DNA from: Bin75 sp965223955 | GTDB taxonomy: Bacteria; Nitrospirota; Nitrospiria; Nitrospirales; UBA8639 | Direction: 5' to 3' | Length of the DNA: 64,000 nt | NCBI GenBank assembly: GCA_965223955.1 | Contig: OZ245029.1 | Location: forward strand, 248,001-312,000 | Shown here: in pieces, positions 1 to 9,168 of the stretch | Position numbering within the stretch: position 1 is the first letter of the stretch | Layout of the letters: every line of letters starts with the position of its first letter | Position numbers and translations under genes: made by a program | Notes under the pieces: generated by a model | What the model saw: the letters and a program-made list of their open reading frames with translations, nothing else | Databases searched by the model: none | What the model was told of the DNA's origin: nothing

Positions 1-251
1 GGTGGCGTTAGCTATTTTCGTATCAAGACCTTCTTCTGTCATCCCCGACATCCTTCATCGGGGATCCAGGGTCTTCGGTCTTTTCCTTGAACCCGGTCCA
101 CTTCCCAAAAAGCAAGACTGGATTCCCGATTACAAACGTCGGGAATGACCAATTCGGGGAGTCGTTGGGTATTTTCGTATCAATTTTCCGGGAAAGCGGC
201 TGCAGGGAGTGGAGTACCGTGAAGTGGCTGAAGAAAGCCGGAACGTCGGAG
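1..251. repeat. Dispersed palindromic repeat (CATTCCCGAC family)
   Basis: No gene is seen here. An outward palindrome near 41-75 and a second near 118-148 bracket about 45 unrelated bases, like a small MITE with imperfect terminal repeats. The core is TCATTCCCGAC followed by GGGAATCCAG. Flanking TATTTTCGTATCAA motifs at 13-26 and 169-182 recur beside other repeats in the window. Related copies lie at about 2809-2955, 6668-6725, 15141-15245 and 29030-29143. Confidence 0.75.
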
Positions 252-1640
252 CTAGGAAGCGGGTTGGAGTTGCACGGCCGGAAGTAAAAATTCGATCGTG
301 GTGCCTTTACCGTATTCACTCTCGATGCGAAGCGTCCCGCCATGCAATTGCACTAAATGCTTCACAATGGCGAGACCAAGGCCGGTGCCGCCTTCCACGC
401 GGGCACGCGCTTTATCGACCCTGTAAAACCGTTCCGTAATGCGAGGCAAATCGTTGGGCGGGATCCCTTGTCCCGTATCCCGGACCGTGATGCGGATTTC
501 ATGGCTGTTTGTTTTCTCTGCCTGAAAACTGACCGAGCCCCCTTTCGGCGTATACTTCACCGCATTGTCGACCAGATTCACAAGGATCTGAGAGAGCCGG
601 TCGCGATCGGCTTGTACCCATACATCGGGAGGAACCTGGTTCACGAGTCTCACGTCTTTTTTCGCGGCATCCTTATCAAAAATCGCCGAGATTTCCTGCA
701 CGAAGGCTCCCAGGCTGATGGGAGTGGGGTCCAGGATCACTTTTCCCGTTTCAATATCGGAAAGATTCAGCAGGTCATTAATCAATCGTCCCATTCGTTC
801 CGCGTGGCTGTTCGCGATCTCCAGAAATCGCCGGTGCGTGGCCGATTCCAGCATGGTTTCATCGAGCACGGTCTCCAGGTATCCCTTGATGGCCGTCAAC
901 GGCGTGCGTAACTCATGGGAGACGTTGGCCACGAATTCAGCGCGGACTTTTCCCAACCGCCGGAGTTCGGTGATATCGTGCAGGACGAGTAAAAAGCCCC
1001 TGCGCTCCAACAAAAAAGGCATGGGCATGGCATTCACCGCAATGATTTTCAAGACGGGCAAATAACACTCGATTTCCCGCTTGTACGGCTCCGCGGTGTC
1101 GAGTGCTTGACACATCTCCACCCAATCGGCCAAGCCCCGATCCCTGACAACCTCCAATAAGGTGCGCCTTTCTCCCTGATCTTGAGCAAAATCGAGCATC
1201 CTTCGCGCAGCGGGATTCATAAGAATCACGTACCCTTGCCCATCCAGGGCGATCACGCCTTCGGTCATACTGTCGAGGATAGCGGTGCCTTTGGCTCGTT
1301 CAGACTCCAATGCCTGAACCCGTGCCTGGGAGTACGTCGTGACGTAATCCAGCGCCTTTCTCAAGCCGCTCAAGTCATCTTCGTCGATTGTCTTCTCCTG
1401 CTCGCTCCATCCCTGCAACAGCCGCTCAGCACGGGTGTCGATTTCATGGACCGGCCTCAAAAGCCATCTGCCCAACCACATGCCCAGAGGGAAACCCAAT
1501 GCGGCAAGCACCAGGACTCCAACCCAGAGTGTCCCGCCGGTTGCCCCGGAAGAGGCCAACAGCCACATGGCCGCCATGCCGAGCAACGTCATGAAACTCA
1601 GGAACACACCCAAACGGGAACGCAACCGGCCCTTCACCAT
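252..1640 (-). CDS. Membrane sensor histidine kinase, PhoR-like
   Basis: Sensor of a two-component system. Two hydrophobic segments (about residues 10-30 and 36-58) anchor it with almost no periplasmic loop. A linker and a PAS domain (about 115-225) follow, then a HisKA domain with the phospho-accepting His242 in SHELRTP. The ATPase domain has an N-box (VNLVDNAVKY, near 355-363), a G1 box (DTGQGIP, 388-394) and a G2 box (GTGLGLAIVKH). At 462 residues this is the usual PhoR layout. The start is ATG, 14 bases after the stop of the response-regulator gene upstream, so the two are co-transcribed. Phosphate sensing is a family inference; no pst/phoU genes are visible nearby. Confidence 0.9.
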   Translation of the reverse strand: MVKGRLRSRLGVFLSFMTLLGMAAMWLLASSGATGGTLWVGVLVLAALGFPLGMWLGRWLLRPVHEIDTRAERLLQGWSEQEKTIDEDDLSGLRKALDYVTTYSQARVQALESERAKGTAILDSMTEGVIALDGQGYVILMNPAARRMLDFAQDQGERRTLLEVVRDRGLADWVEMCQALDTAEPYKREIECYLPVLKIIAVNAMPMPFLLERRGFLLVLHDITELRRLGKVRAEFVANVSHELRTPLTAIKGYLETVLDETMLESATHRRFLEIANSHAERMGRLINDLLNLSDIETGKVILDPTPISLGAFVQEISAIFDKDAAKKDVRLVNQVPPDVWVQADRDRLSQILVNLVDNAVKYTPKGGSVSFQAEKTNSHEIRITVRDTGQGIPPNDLPRITERFYRVDKARARVEGGTGLGLAIVKHLVQLHGGTLRIESEYGKGTTIEFLLPAVQLQPAS

Positions 1641-1654
1641 CGGGGTCTCCTCAT

Positions 1655-2344
1655 TCAGCCTTCTTCCTCGAAGCGATAGCCCACGCCCTTGATCGTGACG
1701 ATTCGGTGACTTTCATTTTTGAGTTTTTCTCGAAGGCGTCTGATGTGCACGTCCACGGTCCGCGATTCAATCTCCACGGCATTGGCATACCCCCAGACCA
1801 TTTCCAAAATTTGCTCCCGATTCAACACCCGCCCGTTGGCTTGTATCAGCGCACGGAGCAGATCAAACTCCTTCACCGTAAGTTCGACGGAACTGCTTCC
1901 AACGCGGACTTGATGTTTCGCCTCGTCAATTTCAAGCGTCCCGATTCGCCTGACGCTGACGGTTTGAGAATCGCGCCCCCGCCGCAACACCGCTTTGATC
2001 CGAGCCACCAACTCTCTGGGGGAAAACGGCTTGACGAGGTAATCGTCCGCCCCCATCTCCAGACCCACCACTCGATCGACTTCTTCCGCTTTCGCCGTCA
2101 ACATGATAATCGCCATATTGGCGAGGGTCTGATCACGACGAAGCAGCCTGCAAATTTCCAACCCGTCGATACCGGGCAGCATGAGATCCAGCACAATCAA
2201 ATCAGGGCGTTCGGTCCGTGCGAGTTGCAGCGCCGTTTCTCCCTCATACGCCTCGATACAGGACAGTCCTTCTTTTTCCAGGTGGTGGCGAACGAGATTC
2301 ACGATCGCCTGTTCATCATCTACAATTAAGGCTTTCAGAGCCAT
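1655..2344 (-). CDS. OmpR/PhoB-family response regulator
   Basis: DNA-binding partner of the adjacent kinase, 229 residues. The receiver domain holds the acidic pair in VDDE, phospho-acceptor Asp53 in LIVLDLMLPG, and the conserved Lys in TAKAEE. The C-terminal winged helix (about 125-229) has the OmpR/PhoB recognition region TVKEFDLLRAL and ends RRLREKL...VGYRFE. The ATG at 2344 is preferred because homology begins at MALKALIVDDE; an in-frame TTG at 2404 would add 20 residues lacking family similarity. It precedes the kinase gene by 14 bases. Confidence 0.92.
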   Translation of the reverse strand: MALKALIVDDEQAIVNLVRHHLEKEGLSCIEAYEGETALQLARTERPDLIVLDLMLPGIDGLEICRLLRRDQTLANMAIIMLTAKAEEVDRVVGLEMGADDYLVKPFSPRELVARIKAVLRRGRDSQTVSVRRIGTLEIDEAKHQVRVGSSSVELTVKEFDLLRALIQANGRVLNREQILEMVWGYANAVEIESRTVDVHIRRLREKLKNESHRIVTIKGVGYRFEEEG

Positions 2345-3001
2345 GGGCACCTGTTTTTTTGTGAATCCCTTACCCGGGAAGCAGGTCGTGCGTCTCTGGT
2401 TCAAAAAATCGCTTCACTGCAACCATGGCACGACCATCATCCTCATTGATACGAAATCGCCAACAACACCCGGAGTCTGTCATTCCGAACGAAGTGAGGA
2501 ATCTCCCGCTCAACAACCGAGCGTCTCAACTACGAGATCCTTCGCTTCGCTCAGGATGACAACCTGGGCCGTTTTCATCCCTAACTGAGGTGGACGCGGC
2601 AAGCCTGCATGAGGGATTCTATTGGCTCTATGTTTCATTTGTGTTAAGGCTTCTCCACCATTCGCGAAATTTTCGTGCTCAATGTAACACAAAAAACACA
2701 AGACAGACCATGGGCTCACGCACGCACGGCACCTCATCTTTAGGATTGAACGCAATTTCCGCTTAAGGGTATTCTTGTAGCTCTGCCGTGCCCCACTCTC
2801 CAATCTGTCATTCCCGACGCTTGTCCCCGACGTTCGTAATCGGGGATCTAATCGGGAATCCAGAGGTTTTTGGTTCCAGTCGGGGCAGCACAAATGGATG
2901 GGCAGAAGAGAAAGACTCTGGATCCCCGATCGGGTCGGGGATGACAGAAGAAAAAAAATGGGAATGACCAATTCGAAATATTGTTGGCTCTTTTCATACC
3001 A
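2345..3001. repeat. Gene-poor repeat cluster
   Basis: No convincing gene. About 2477-2614 carries a copy of the CATTCCGAGCG...CTTCGCTCAGGATGACA repeat with its GCAAGCCTGCATGAGGGA extension, also found at about 27184-27364 and 38259-38385. About 2809-2955 carries the CATTCCCGAC/GGGGATCCAG palindrome family. The roughly 190 bases between them hold nothing I recognise. Confidence 0.7.
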
Positions 3002-4489
3002 ATGGTAAAGCCGATGGTCGACCTGAAATGGCTGTGTGCGCTCGTGCTCATTCTTCTTGGTTCGGCGTGTACGGACCCCGCGTCCGACGCGTTCCGCTTT
3101 GGTCTGGCCAGTGCGCCCGCGAACCTCGATCCGCGCTTTGCCACGGATGCGACGTCAGCCCGCATCAACCGCCTGCTCTATGACCGGCTGGTGGATTTCA
3201 ACGACGCCTTCGAACCCGTTCCGTCCCTGGCCGATTGGGAACAACTGTCGCCCACCCATTACCGCTTCAATCTCAAAACGAACCATCACCCGTTCCATGA
3301 CGGCACCGTGCTGACCGCCTACGACGTCAAAGCCACCTATGATTTTATCCTGAATGCGGACAACGCCTCCCCGCACCGCGCCCCGTTGGCCGTCATTGAC
3401 CGCATCGCCGTTCGAAACGAAACGAGTCTCGACTTTTTTCTTCACCGGCCGGAGCCGCTCTTCCCCGGGTATCTCGTCATCGGCATTGTTCCGGCAAGCC
3501 TCATCGCCACAAACCATCCGCTCCACGAGCACCCGATCGGAAGCGGACCGTTTTCCTTCCTGGCACGACCGGATGAAACGCGACTCCACCTCCTCAGGAT
3601 TCGGGATCAACGACGCTTTGAATTTATGACGGTCCCGGACCCCACGGTACGGGCGTTAAAACTGATGGCCGGTGAAATCGACATGCTCCAAAACGATCTT
3701 CCTCCTGAACTCATCGGCTACCTGGAAAACGACGAGACGCTGAAAGTCCAACGAACGTCCGGTACAAATTTTTCGTACCTCGGATTCAACTTTGAAGACG
3801 CCGTGACCCGACAGGCACTCGTTCGACGGGCCATTGCCCATGCCATCGATCGCCGGGAGATTATCCGGTACGTCCTGGACGGCGCGGCCAGGCCCGCACA
3901 TTCGTTATTGCCGCCAGAACATTGGGCGGGCGCTCAAGATCTCAAACCGATCACACACGATCCGGAAAAAGCACGGGCGTTGTTACACCAGGCCGGATAC
4001 TCCCTCGACCGGCCGCCCCGGATCGTCTACAAAACTTCGAGCGATCCTTTTCGGATCCGTCTCGCCACCATTCTTCAACAGCAATTGCAACAAGTCGGGA
4101 TTGCCGTGGACCTCCGCAGTTACGACTGGGGCACGTTTTACGGAGACATCAAGGCCGGCAGATTCCAGATGTACAGCTTGGCGTGGGTGGGCATCCAAAC
4201 CCCCGATATTTTCGATTACGTGTTCCACAGTGAGTCGGTTCCCCCACGCGGGGCGAATCGTGGCCGGTTCCGCAGCACACGGGCCGATGCGTTCATCGAC
4301 CGGGCACGGGCGGCTGCCGACCTCGAAACCAAACAACGGTGGTACGTGCAACTCCAGCATCACCTTGCCGACGTGCTGCCGTACGTCCCCTTGTGGTACG
4401 AAGACCATATTTTCATCGCCCGTCGCGAGGTCGAAGGCTTTACCATGGCCCGGGACGGCAATTATGACGGCTTGGTAAATGTTCAGTAG
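3002..4489 (+). CDS. ABC transporter substrate-binding lipoprotein, peptide type (SBP family 5)
   Basis: Periplasmic binding protein of a dipeptide/oligopeptide importer. A short signal segment (WLCALVLILLGSAC) ends in a loose lipobox, so lipid anchoring is likely. The body reads as a DppA/OppA-type protein: early NLDPRFATDATSARIN and NDAFEPVPSLAD segments, then the family-typical VRRAIAHAIDRREII region and late acidic aromatic motifs. It has 495 residues from the ATG at 3002; an ATG at 3014 is equally possible, and a TTG at 2981 lies inside a repeat and is less likely. The two matching permease genes follow after a repeat-bearing gap of about 330 bases. The substrate cannot be told from sequence. 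Confidence 0.88.
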   Translation: MVKPMVDLKWLCALVLILLGSACTDPASDAFRFGLASAPANLDPRFATDATSARINRLLYDRLVDFNDAFEPVPSLADWEQLSPTHYRFNLKTNHHPFHDGTVLTAYDVKATYDFILNADNASPHRAPLAVIDRIAVRNETSLDFFLHRPEPLFPGYLVIGIVPASLIATNHPLHEHPIGSGPFSFLARPDETRLHLLRIRDQRRFEFMTVPDPTVRALKLMAGEIDMLQNDLPPELIGYLENDETLKVQRTSGTNFSYLGFNFEDAVTRQALVRRAIAHAIDRREIIRYVLDGAARPAHSLLPPEHWAGAQDLKPITHDPEKARALLHQAGYSLDRPPRIVYKTSSDPFRIRLATILQQQLQQVGIAVDLRSYDWGTFYGDIKAGRFQMYSLAWVGIQTPDIFDYVFHSESVPPRGANRGRFRSTRADAFIDRARAAADLETKQRWYVQLQHHLADVLPYVPLWYEDHIFIARREVEGFTMARDGNYDGLVNVQ

Positions 4490-4815
4490 TTCGTTGACAG
4501 AATGAAGGGACTGACCAGGAAACCCGGACAGAAGGGCCAGCCTTTTCCTGATGACTACCTGCGCCTATTTTTCTTGTGGCTTCGTCTCTGGCGAAGCGGT
4601 CGTTCGGCGGTTGGGTGTCGTAAGAGATGAACCCCCCTGGCCCCCCTTATCAGGGGGGGCGGCTCTAAGCAGTCCCCCTGATAAGGGGGATTGAGGGGGT
4701 TGTCTTACAAAGGAGGGGAATTGGGGTACAGAAAGAAGTGGTGGAAATTGTCAACGAATTCCTGACAGGCCTGACGCGGGTACGCCGTTCAGCTCCGGGC
4801 GCGTTGTAACCGATC
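4490..4815. repeat. Repeat-bearing gap with CCCCCTGATAAGGGGG palindromes
   Basis: A non-coding gap inside the importer locus. 4616-4659 is a reverse-orientation copy of the repeat that flanks the DUF559 gene at 60 kb: TGTCGTAAGAGAT, then a C-run, then a palindrome around CCCCCTTATCAGGGGG. 4672-4710 is a facing, shorter variant ending in GGGGGTTGTCTTACA. The two halves could form strong hairpins and may end or weaken transcription between the binding protein and the permeases. Confidence 0.8.
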
Positions 4816-5748
4816 ATGTTCGTCCGATTTCTCATATCGCGGGTCCTGACGGCCATCGCCGTCGTGTTCGGGGTCGTCTGTCTCGTCTTTCTGCTGCTCC
4901 ACCTGGTGCCCGGCGATCCCGTGGAAGTGATGCTGGGCGAATCGGCACGCCCCGCGGACAGAGAAGCCCTGCAACGAGCCCTGGGACTCGATCAGCCGCT
5001 CCACGTTCAGTTCGGGCACTACCTGGCAAACCTGGGTCGATTCGATCTGGGGACCTCGCTCTACTCTAAACGTCCGGTCCGCGACCTGCTGCTCGAACGA
5101 CTGCCGGCCACCGTTGAACTCGGGGGCGCGGCGTTCCTGGTGGCCCTGCTGCTCGCCGTTCCTCTCGGCGTCCTGGCTGCCGTGAAGAAAGGAACTGCGT
5201 GGGATTTCGGCGCCATGGGGATTGCCCTCTTCGGCGTCTCGATCCCCAATTTCTGGATGGGGCCCATGCTGATTTTAGTCGGGGCGTTGTGGCTGGGCTG
5301 GTTCCCCGTGAGTGGCCGGGACGGGATCGCCTCGCTGGTCCTGCCGGCGCTGACCCTGGGCACGGCCTTGGCGTCCATTCTCGCGCGCATGATTCGTAGC
5401 GCCCTGCTGGAAGTCCTGAATGAAGATTTCATGCGCACCGCACGCGGGAAAGGCCTCCACGAGTGGAACGTCATCGTTCGACACGGCTTGCGGAACGCGC
5501 TGCTCCCCGTGATCACGCTGGTGGGCTTGCAACTCGGGGCGTTACTGAGCGGGGCCGTTATTACCGAAACCGTGTTTTCCTGGCCGGGCATCGGCTCCCT
5601 GGTCGTCGAAGCCATTCACCGCCGCGACTATCCCGTGGTGCAAGCCACCGTCTTGTGTATCAGCGCGTCCTACGTGGTGCTGAACGTGCTCACGGATCTG
5701 GCCTATGCCCGGGTCGATCCGCGCGTCCGGATCGGAGGCCGGCCATGA
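4816..5748 (+). CDS. ABC transporter permease, DppB type
   Basis: Inner-membrane channel subunit of the peptide-type importer, 310 residues. The start MFVRFLISRVLTAI followed by FLLLHLVPGDPVEVMLG is diagnostic for the DppB/OppB family. About six membrane spans follow. The EAA loop that docks the ATPase lies near residues 195-240 (ARMIRSALLEVLNEDFMRTARGKG in two halves). Its stop overlaps the start of the second permease gene (ATGA), showing translational coupling. No ATP-binding subunit is encoded in this window. Confidence 0.93.
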   Translation: MFVRFLISRVLTAIAVVFGVVCLVFLLLHLVPGDPVEVMLGESARPADREALQRALGLDQPLHVQFGHYLANLGRFDLGTSLYSKRPVRDLLLERLPATVELGGAAFLVALLLAVPLGVLAAVKKGTAWDFGAMGIALFGVSIPNFWMGPMLILVGALWLGWFPVSGRDGIASLVLPALTLGTALASILARMIRSALLEVLNEDFMRTARGKGLHEWNVIVRHGLRNALLPVITLVGLQLGALLSGAVITETVFSWPGIGSLVVEAIHRRDYPVVQATVLCISASYVVLNVLTDLAYARVDPRVRIGGRP

Positions 5749-6572
5749 TGCGCATCCGGATACCGCTCGGCGTCATCCTGCTCTGGGCGCTTGTCGCTCT
5801 TCTTGCGCCCGTGCTGCCCCTGTCCCCGAACGCCATCGACCTGCCGCAGATCCTCGCGTCCGGAAGCCCGGACGAATGGTTGGGCTACGATGATCTGGGC
5901 CGGCCGATTTTCGATCGCTTGCTGGTGGGCGCCAGGACGTCTTTTCTCGTGGCCGTTGCCGTCGTCGGCATTTCGCTGATCATCGGGAGCCTGCTCGGCA
6001 CCGTTGGTGCGTACGTCGGAGGATGGATCGATCTGGTCCTCGTTCGCGTCATCGACGTCTTTCTCGCCTTCCCGGGAATCCTGCTGGCCATTGCCCTGGC
6101 CGGGGTGATGGGGCCGGGCATCGACAACGTCGTCATTGCCTTGTCGGTCGTGAGCTGGGTGGGCTATGCCCGGCTCGCCCGTGCGCAAGTTCTCTCCGTA
6201 AAAGAACGTGATCACGTGCACGCCGCCGTGGCGATCGGCACGCCACCGCCGCAAATCATCGCCCGCCACCTGCTCCCGCTCATCAGTGCTCCGCTGATCG
6301 TGGAGGCCAGCTTCGGGGTGGCGAGCGTGGTCATCGGTGAGGCCGGGCTGTCTTTTCTGGGATTGGGCGTGCAGCCGCCAGCCGCATCCTGGGGCAGTAT
6401 GATCCGGGACGGCACCCGATACATGCTGGTCGCCCCGCACATGGTCATCGCCCCGGGCCTGGCCCTGATGGGCGTGGTCCTTGCCATGAACGTCCTCGGG
6501 GACCGGCTGCGCGATTGGTTGGACGTAAAGAGTCAAACACGAAAAACCGTAGGTCGGGTTAGCGAAGCGTAA
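5745..6572 (+). CDS. ABC transporter permease, DppC type
   Basis: Second channel subunit, 275 residues. The start is the ATG at 5745 overlapping the DppB-type stop; upstream in-frame codons belong to the other frame. The N-terminal span is followed by LGYDDLGRPIFDRLLVGARTS, the DppC/OppC hallmark (usually GTDxxGRD). The EAA loop ARAQVLSVKERDHVHAA begins near residue 145. The two permeases should form the heterodimeric pore; ATPases of the DppD/F kind must be supplied from elsewhere in the genome. Confidence 0.93.
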   Translation: MMRIRIPLGVILLWALVALLAPVLPLSPNAIDLPQILASGSPDEWLGYDDLGRPIFDRLLVGARTSFLVAVAVVGISLIIGSLLGTVGAYVGGWIDLVLVRVIDVFLAFPGILLAIALAGVMGPGIDNVVIALSVVSWVGYARLARAQVLSVKERDHVHAAVAIGTPPPQIIARHLLPLISAPLIVEASFGVASVVIGEAGLSFLGLGVQPPAASWGSMIRDGTRYMLVAPHMVIAPGLALMGVVLAMNVLGDRLRDWLDVKSQTRKTVGRVSEA

Positions 6573-6579
6573 CCCGACA
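6549..6579. repeat. GTAGGTCGGGTTAGCG palindrome, possible terminator
   Basis: An inverted repeat (TCGGGTTAGCG paired with CGTAACCCGA) spans the stop codon of the DppC-type gene. It may stop transcription of the importer, though there is no T-run. Confidence 0.55.
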
Positions 6580-6622
6580 GCGGGGCGAACAACACCACGA
6601 ATCCATCATGCCCGTGGAATCC

Positions 6623-6725
6623 TGTAGGGGACGGCCCCCGTGCCGTCCCGCGTCTTCACGAACGAAGGAAAAAGCAAAGACCCTGGATCCTTCCCTTGAT
6701 TGGATCCCCGATTAAGAATGTCGAG
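6623..6725. repeat. REP half-element plus CATTCCCGAC-family remnant
   Basis: 6623-6652 is the first hairpin of the REP family seen beside the RAYT gene (GTAGGGGACGG paired with CCGTCCC). About 6668-6725 carries degraded GGATCCCCGATTA repeat sequence. Confidence 0.65.
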
Positions 6726-6733
6726 GAAACGCC

Positions 6734-6928
6734 ATGGAACAACGCATCATCGGCTTCCACCAGGACGAACACGGCGATTGGGTCGCTGATCTGGAATGCG
6801 GCCACGGGCAACACGTCCGCCACGCTCCACCCTGGAGCGAAAGGCCCTGGGTCGTGACTCAACGCGGGAGAGAACAGAAGTTGGGAGAAACGCTTGCCTG
6901 CAAGAAGTGCGATGAGGAATTGCCGTGA
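6734..6928 (+). CDS. DUF3565 small protein
   Basis: A 64-residue cytoplasmic protein matching the DUF3565 family, whose function is unknown. Recognisable family features are the MEQRIIGFHQDEHGDWVA start, the central ECGHGQHVRHAPPW block and the CKKCDE ending. Cys and His residues (CGHGQHVRH, CKKC) could bind one zinc. It ends two bases before the converging minus-strand gene. Confidence 0.85.
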   Translation: MEQRIIGFHQDEHGDWVADLECGHGQHVRHAPPWSERPWVVTQRGREQKLGETLACKKCDEELP

Positions 6929-6929
6929 A

Positions 6930-7340
6930 TCAGTTGTGACTTGTCTCGGGCGGCCCGTCAACCGGCGGCGGATCAGCAGGGTCCCAATACTGTAAGCGGT
7001 CAATCAGGGGTTTGGCATCAGGGCTGGTGGATTGGCTCGGTTCACTGGGCCCCTGGTCCCAGGTCATGCGGGAGTAGCCATGTTCATGCAGTGTGCTGCG
7101 GATGACTTCGACGAGCGCCTCAAGGGCAACCTCATCCCCCTCTCGCAGGTCCAGCACGCGTTGGGTGTTCTCCGCCGGCGGGGGCGTGTCGTGCAGCAAC
7201 GCCCAGCAACGATCAAAGATCATTCGTCGAACGTCTTCCGACACGTTCAAGGTCGGGACGTCAGCCGTGCACAAGGCCACCACCATGAGCACGAATTGGA
7301 GGTCCGGGAGTCCGGGATTATTGACGTCAAGTGTCTGCAT
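6930..7340 (-). CDS. Unrecognised 136-residue protein
   Basis: I do not recognise this protein. It is soluble, acidic and proline-rich near its C-terminus (WDPADPPPVDGPPETSHN). A helical middle contains RRMIFDRCWALLHD and EGDEVALEALVEVIRSTLHEHGYSRMTW. The ATG at 7340 follows GTGTCTGCATAACC with no strong ribosome site. It lies downstream of nirA on the same strand, with 122 bases between. It could be an accessory gene of that unit, but nothing in it shows so. Confidence 0.6.
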   Translation of the reverse strand: MQTLDVNNPGLPDLQFVLMVVALCTADVPTLNVSEDVRRMIFDRCWALLHDTPPPAENTQRVLDLREGDEVALEALVEVIRSTLHEHGYSRMTWDQGPSEPSQSTSPDAKPLIDRLQYWDPADPPPVDGPPETSHN

Positions 7341-7462
7341 AACCGGGGAGTATCTTATTGTGATCTAGACTCATTTTTCAATCCCCCCGGCCAAATGGAC
7401 AGATCAGGTCTTTTCGATGGTCATGCCGAACAGTCAACGCTTCGGCCCGGCTCCTCATGATT

Positions 7463-9091
7463 TCACACCTGAATCAGTTGCTGCCCGTCAGGAACGACTT
7501 CTCCTTTCTGAGACAGTTGAGTCGAGTGCCGTTCTTGCGACCCCTGTCCCTTACTGTGCGAACTCTTTGGTTTTGTTCGAGTTTTCTTTTTCTCCCGGTG
7601 CATTTTTTCGCGGGCGTGGTAGGGCAAGATCCCCGCTAAGACACCAGGGAGCTCATCACACGGAACGTCCTCTAATAATTTCGTCGCGAGCTTCGGGTCC
7701 GGGCCGGATCTTCCACCGACGTAGACGTCCACCGCCTCTACGATCTGACCACGCCGTTTGATCTTTTTCCCCAGCAGACCCACGTCCGCGACTAAATGGT
7801 TGCCACACCCTGCAGGGCACCCTGACCAATGCATGGTAATCGGGTTGATCTCTGTTCCAACCTTTTCTTCCAGGGCACGAGCGGTTTTCATTGCTTGACT
7901 CTTGGTTTCAATTACGGCGAGGTTACAATAATCATTCCCGACGCAACTGACTAACCCTTTCCGCAGTGGAGAAGGATTGTAGCCATACTTCGCGAGCAAC
8001 GGCTCTTCGAGAAAAGTTGCGAGTTGTTTGTCGTGGACGTTCGGAATGACGATGGATTGATTGGCCCCTACACGCAATTCGCTCGTTCCGTATTTCTCTG
8101 CCAGACCGGCGAGTCTTCCCAACTCGTCGGCAGGAATTCGCCCAACGGGGACGTGCAACCCAACGTAATTCAATCCCGGTCGGGATTGCCTGAAAATACC
8201 TCCATGGGTATTGGCGGTGGAGTTGCGTGCATCTTGTCCCGCAGCCGGTAATCCTCGACCAAGCCGACGCTCAACTTCTACCCGAAAACGGGCTTCGCCC
8301 CATTCCTCCAACAGGAACGCGAGCCGTGCCGTTGTTCTGGAATCACGAAACCCATGATCGCGAAACGCTTTAATCACGGCACACGACACCGCCACGGCCT
8401 CTTCGGGAAGGACAAACACGTCCAACGGCGTGGCAATCCGGTAGCCGCCGGACCCGAGTTTCCCACCGATCAACACATTGAACCCTTGCTTCATCTCGCC
8501 CTCTATTTCTTTGGTGGCTGGAACCAACGCGAGATCCTGCGTTTCTGCATGCAGACAATTGTCGGGGCATCCCGTTATCACCACGTTGAATTTTCTGGGC
8601 AAATTCGAATATTCCTGATTCCCTACAATTTCTTGCGTTAAGGCCTGGACCAGAGGGGTTGCATCCAAGCACTCTGATGGAGACAGACCGGCTACCGGGC
8701 AGGTCATAATATTCCGGATATTGTCCATGCCGGTTTGCAATGCCGTCAGCCCTACTTCCTCCATCCGTTTGTACACGTCCGGCACATCCTCTATCCGTAG
8801 TTGCCGAATTTGAATTTGTTGCCGGGTGGTCATATCCAACAGCCCATTGCCAAATATCCCTGCCAACTCGGCCAGCGTTCGAAGTTGTGTCGCCGTCGCG
8901 CGTCCTCCTGGAATGCGTACACGCACCATGAAATACCCTGGTGTTGGATTCCTGAGAAACAGCCCGCACCACTTCAGGCGTTGTACGTCATCCTCCGAAA
9001 TCGATTCCCACCCCTCCCGGGCAAATCGAGCAAGATCGCTCCTGACATCCAACCCATCTCTTTCTTGTTTCCATATTTCCAATTTATTCAT
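7463..9091 (-). CDS. nirA: Ferredoxin-nitrite reductase (assimilatory)
   Basis: Reduces nitrite to ammonium with electrons from ferredoxin, using siroheme and a [4Fe-4S] cluster. Two ferrite-reductase half repeats are present. The four cluster cysteines are visible at about 384 and 390 (CVGNDYC) and 426 and 430 (GCPAGCGNH). The first half has the substrate-side blocks DMTTRQQIQIR and TGMDNIRNIMTCPVAG. The length (542) is typical, but after about residue 495 there is an unusual basic tail (REKKKTRTKPK...). The ATG at 9091 follows a GGGGGGTG ribosome site; a GTG sits one codon upstream. It is 77 bases downstream of the nitrite channel gene in the same orientation. Confidence 0.93.
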   Translation of the reverse strand: MNKLEIWKQERDGLDVRSDLARFAREGWESISEDDVQRLKWCGLFLRNPTPGYFMVRVRIPGGRATATQLRTLAELAGIFGNGLLDMTTRQQIQIRQLRIEDVPDVYKRMEEVGLTALQTGMDNIRNIMTCPVAGLSPSECLDATPLVQALTQEIVGNQEYSNLPRKFNVVITGCPDNCLHAETQDLALVPATKEIEGEMKQGFNVLIGGKLGSGGYRIATPLDVFVLPEEAVAVSCAVIKAFRDHGFRDSRTTARLAFLLEEWGEARFRVEVERRLGRGLPAAGQDARNSTANTHGGIFRQSRPGLNYVGLHVPVGRIPADELGRLAGLAEKYGTSELRVGANQSIVIPNVHDKQLATFLEEPLLAKYGYNPSPLRKGLVSCVGNDYCNLAVIETKSQAMKTARALEEKVGTEINPITMHWSGCPAGCGNHLVADVGLLGKKIKRRGQIVEAVDVYVGGRSGPDPKLATKLLEDVPCDELPGVLAGILPYHAREKMHREKKKTRTKPKSSHSKGQGSQERHSTQLSQKGEVVPDGQQLIQV

Positions 9092-9168
9092 CACACCCCC
9101 CGCTTCCGTTGCACGTCAGCCACGAATCCTGCTCTCATCACAGCGATGGGATTTCCCGATCACCGCAT

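Noticed and set aside
5463..5744. Upstream extension of the DppC-type gene
   Set aside because: The extra codons overlap the DppB-type gene in another frame; the ATGA overlap at 5745 is the natural start.
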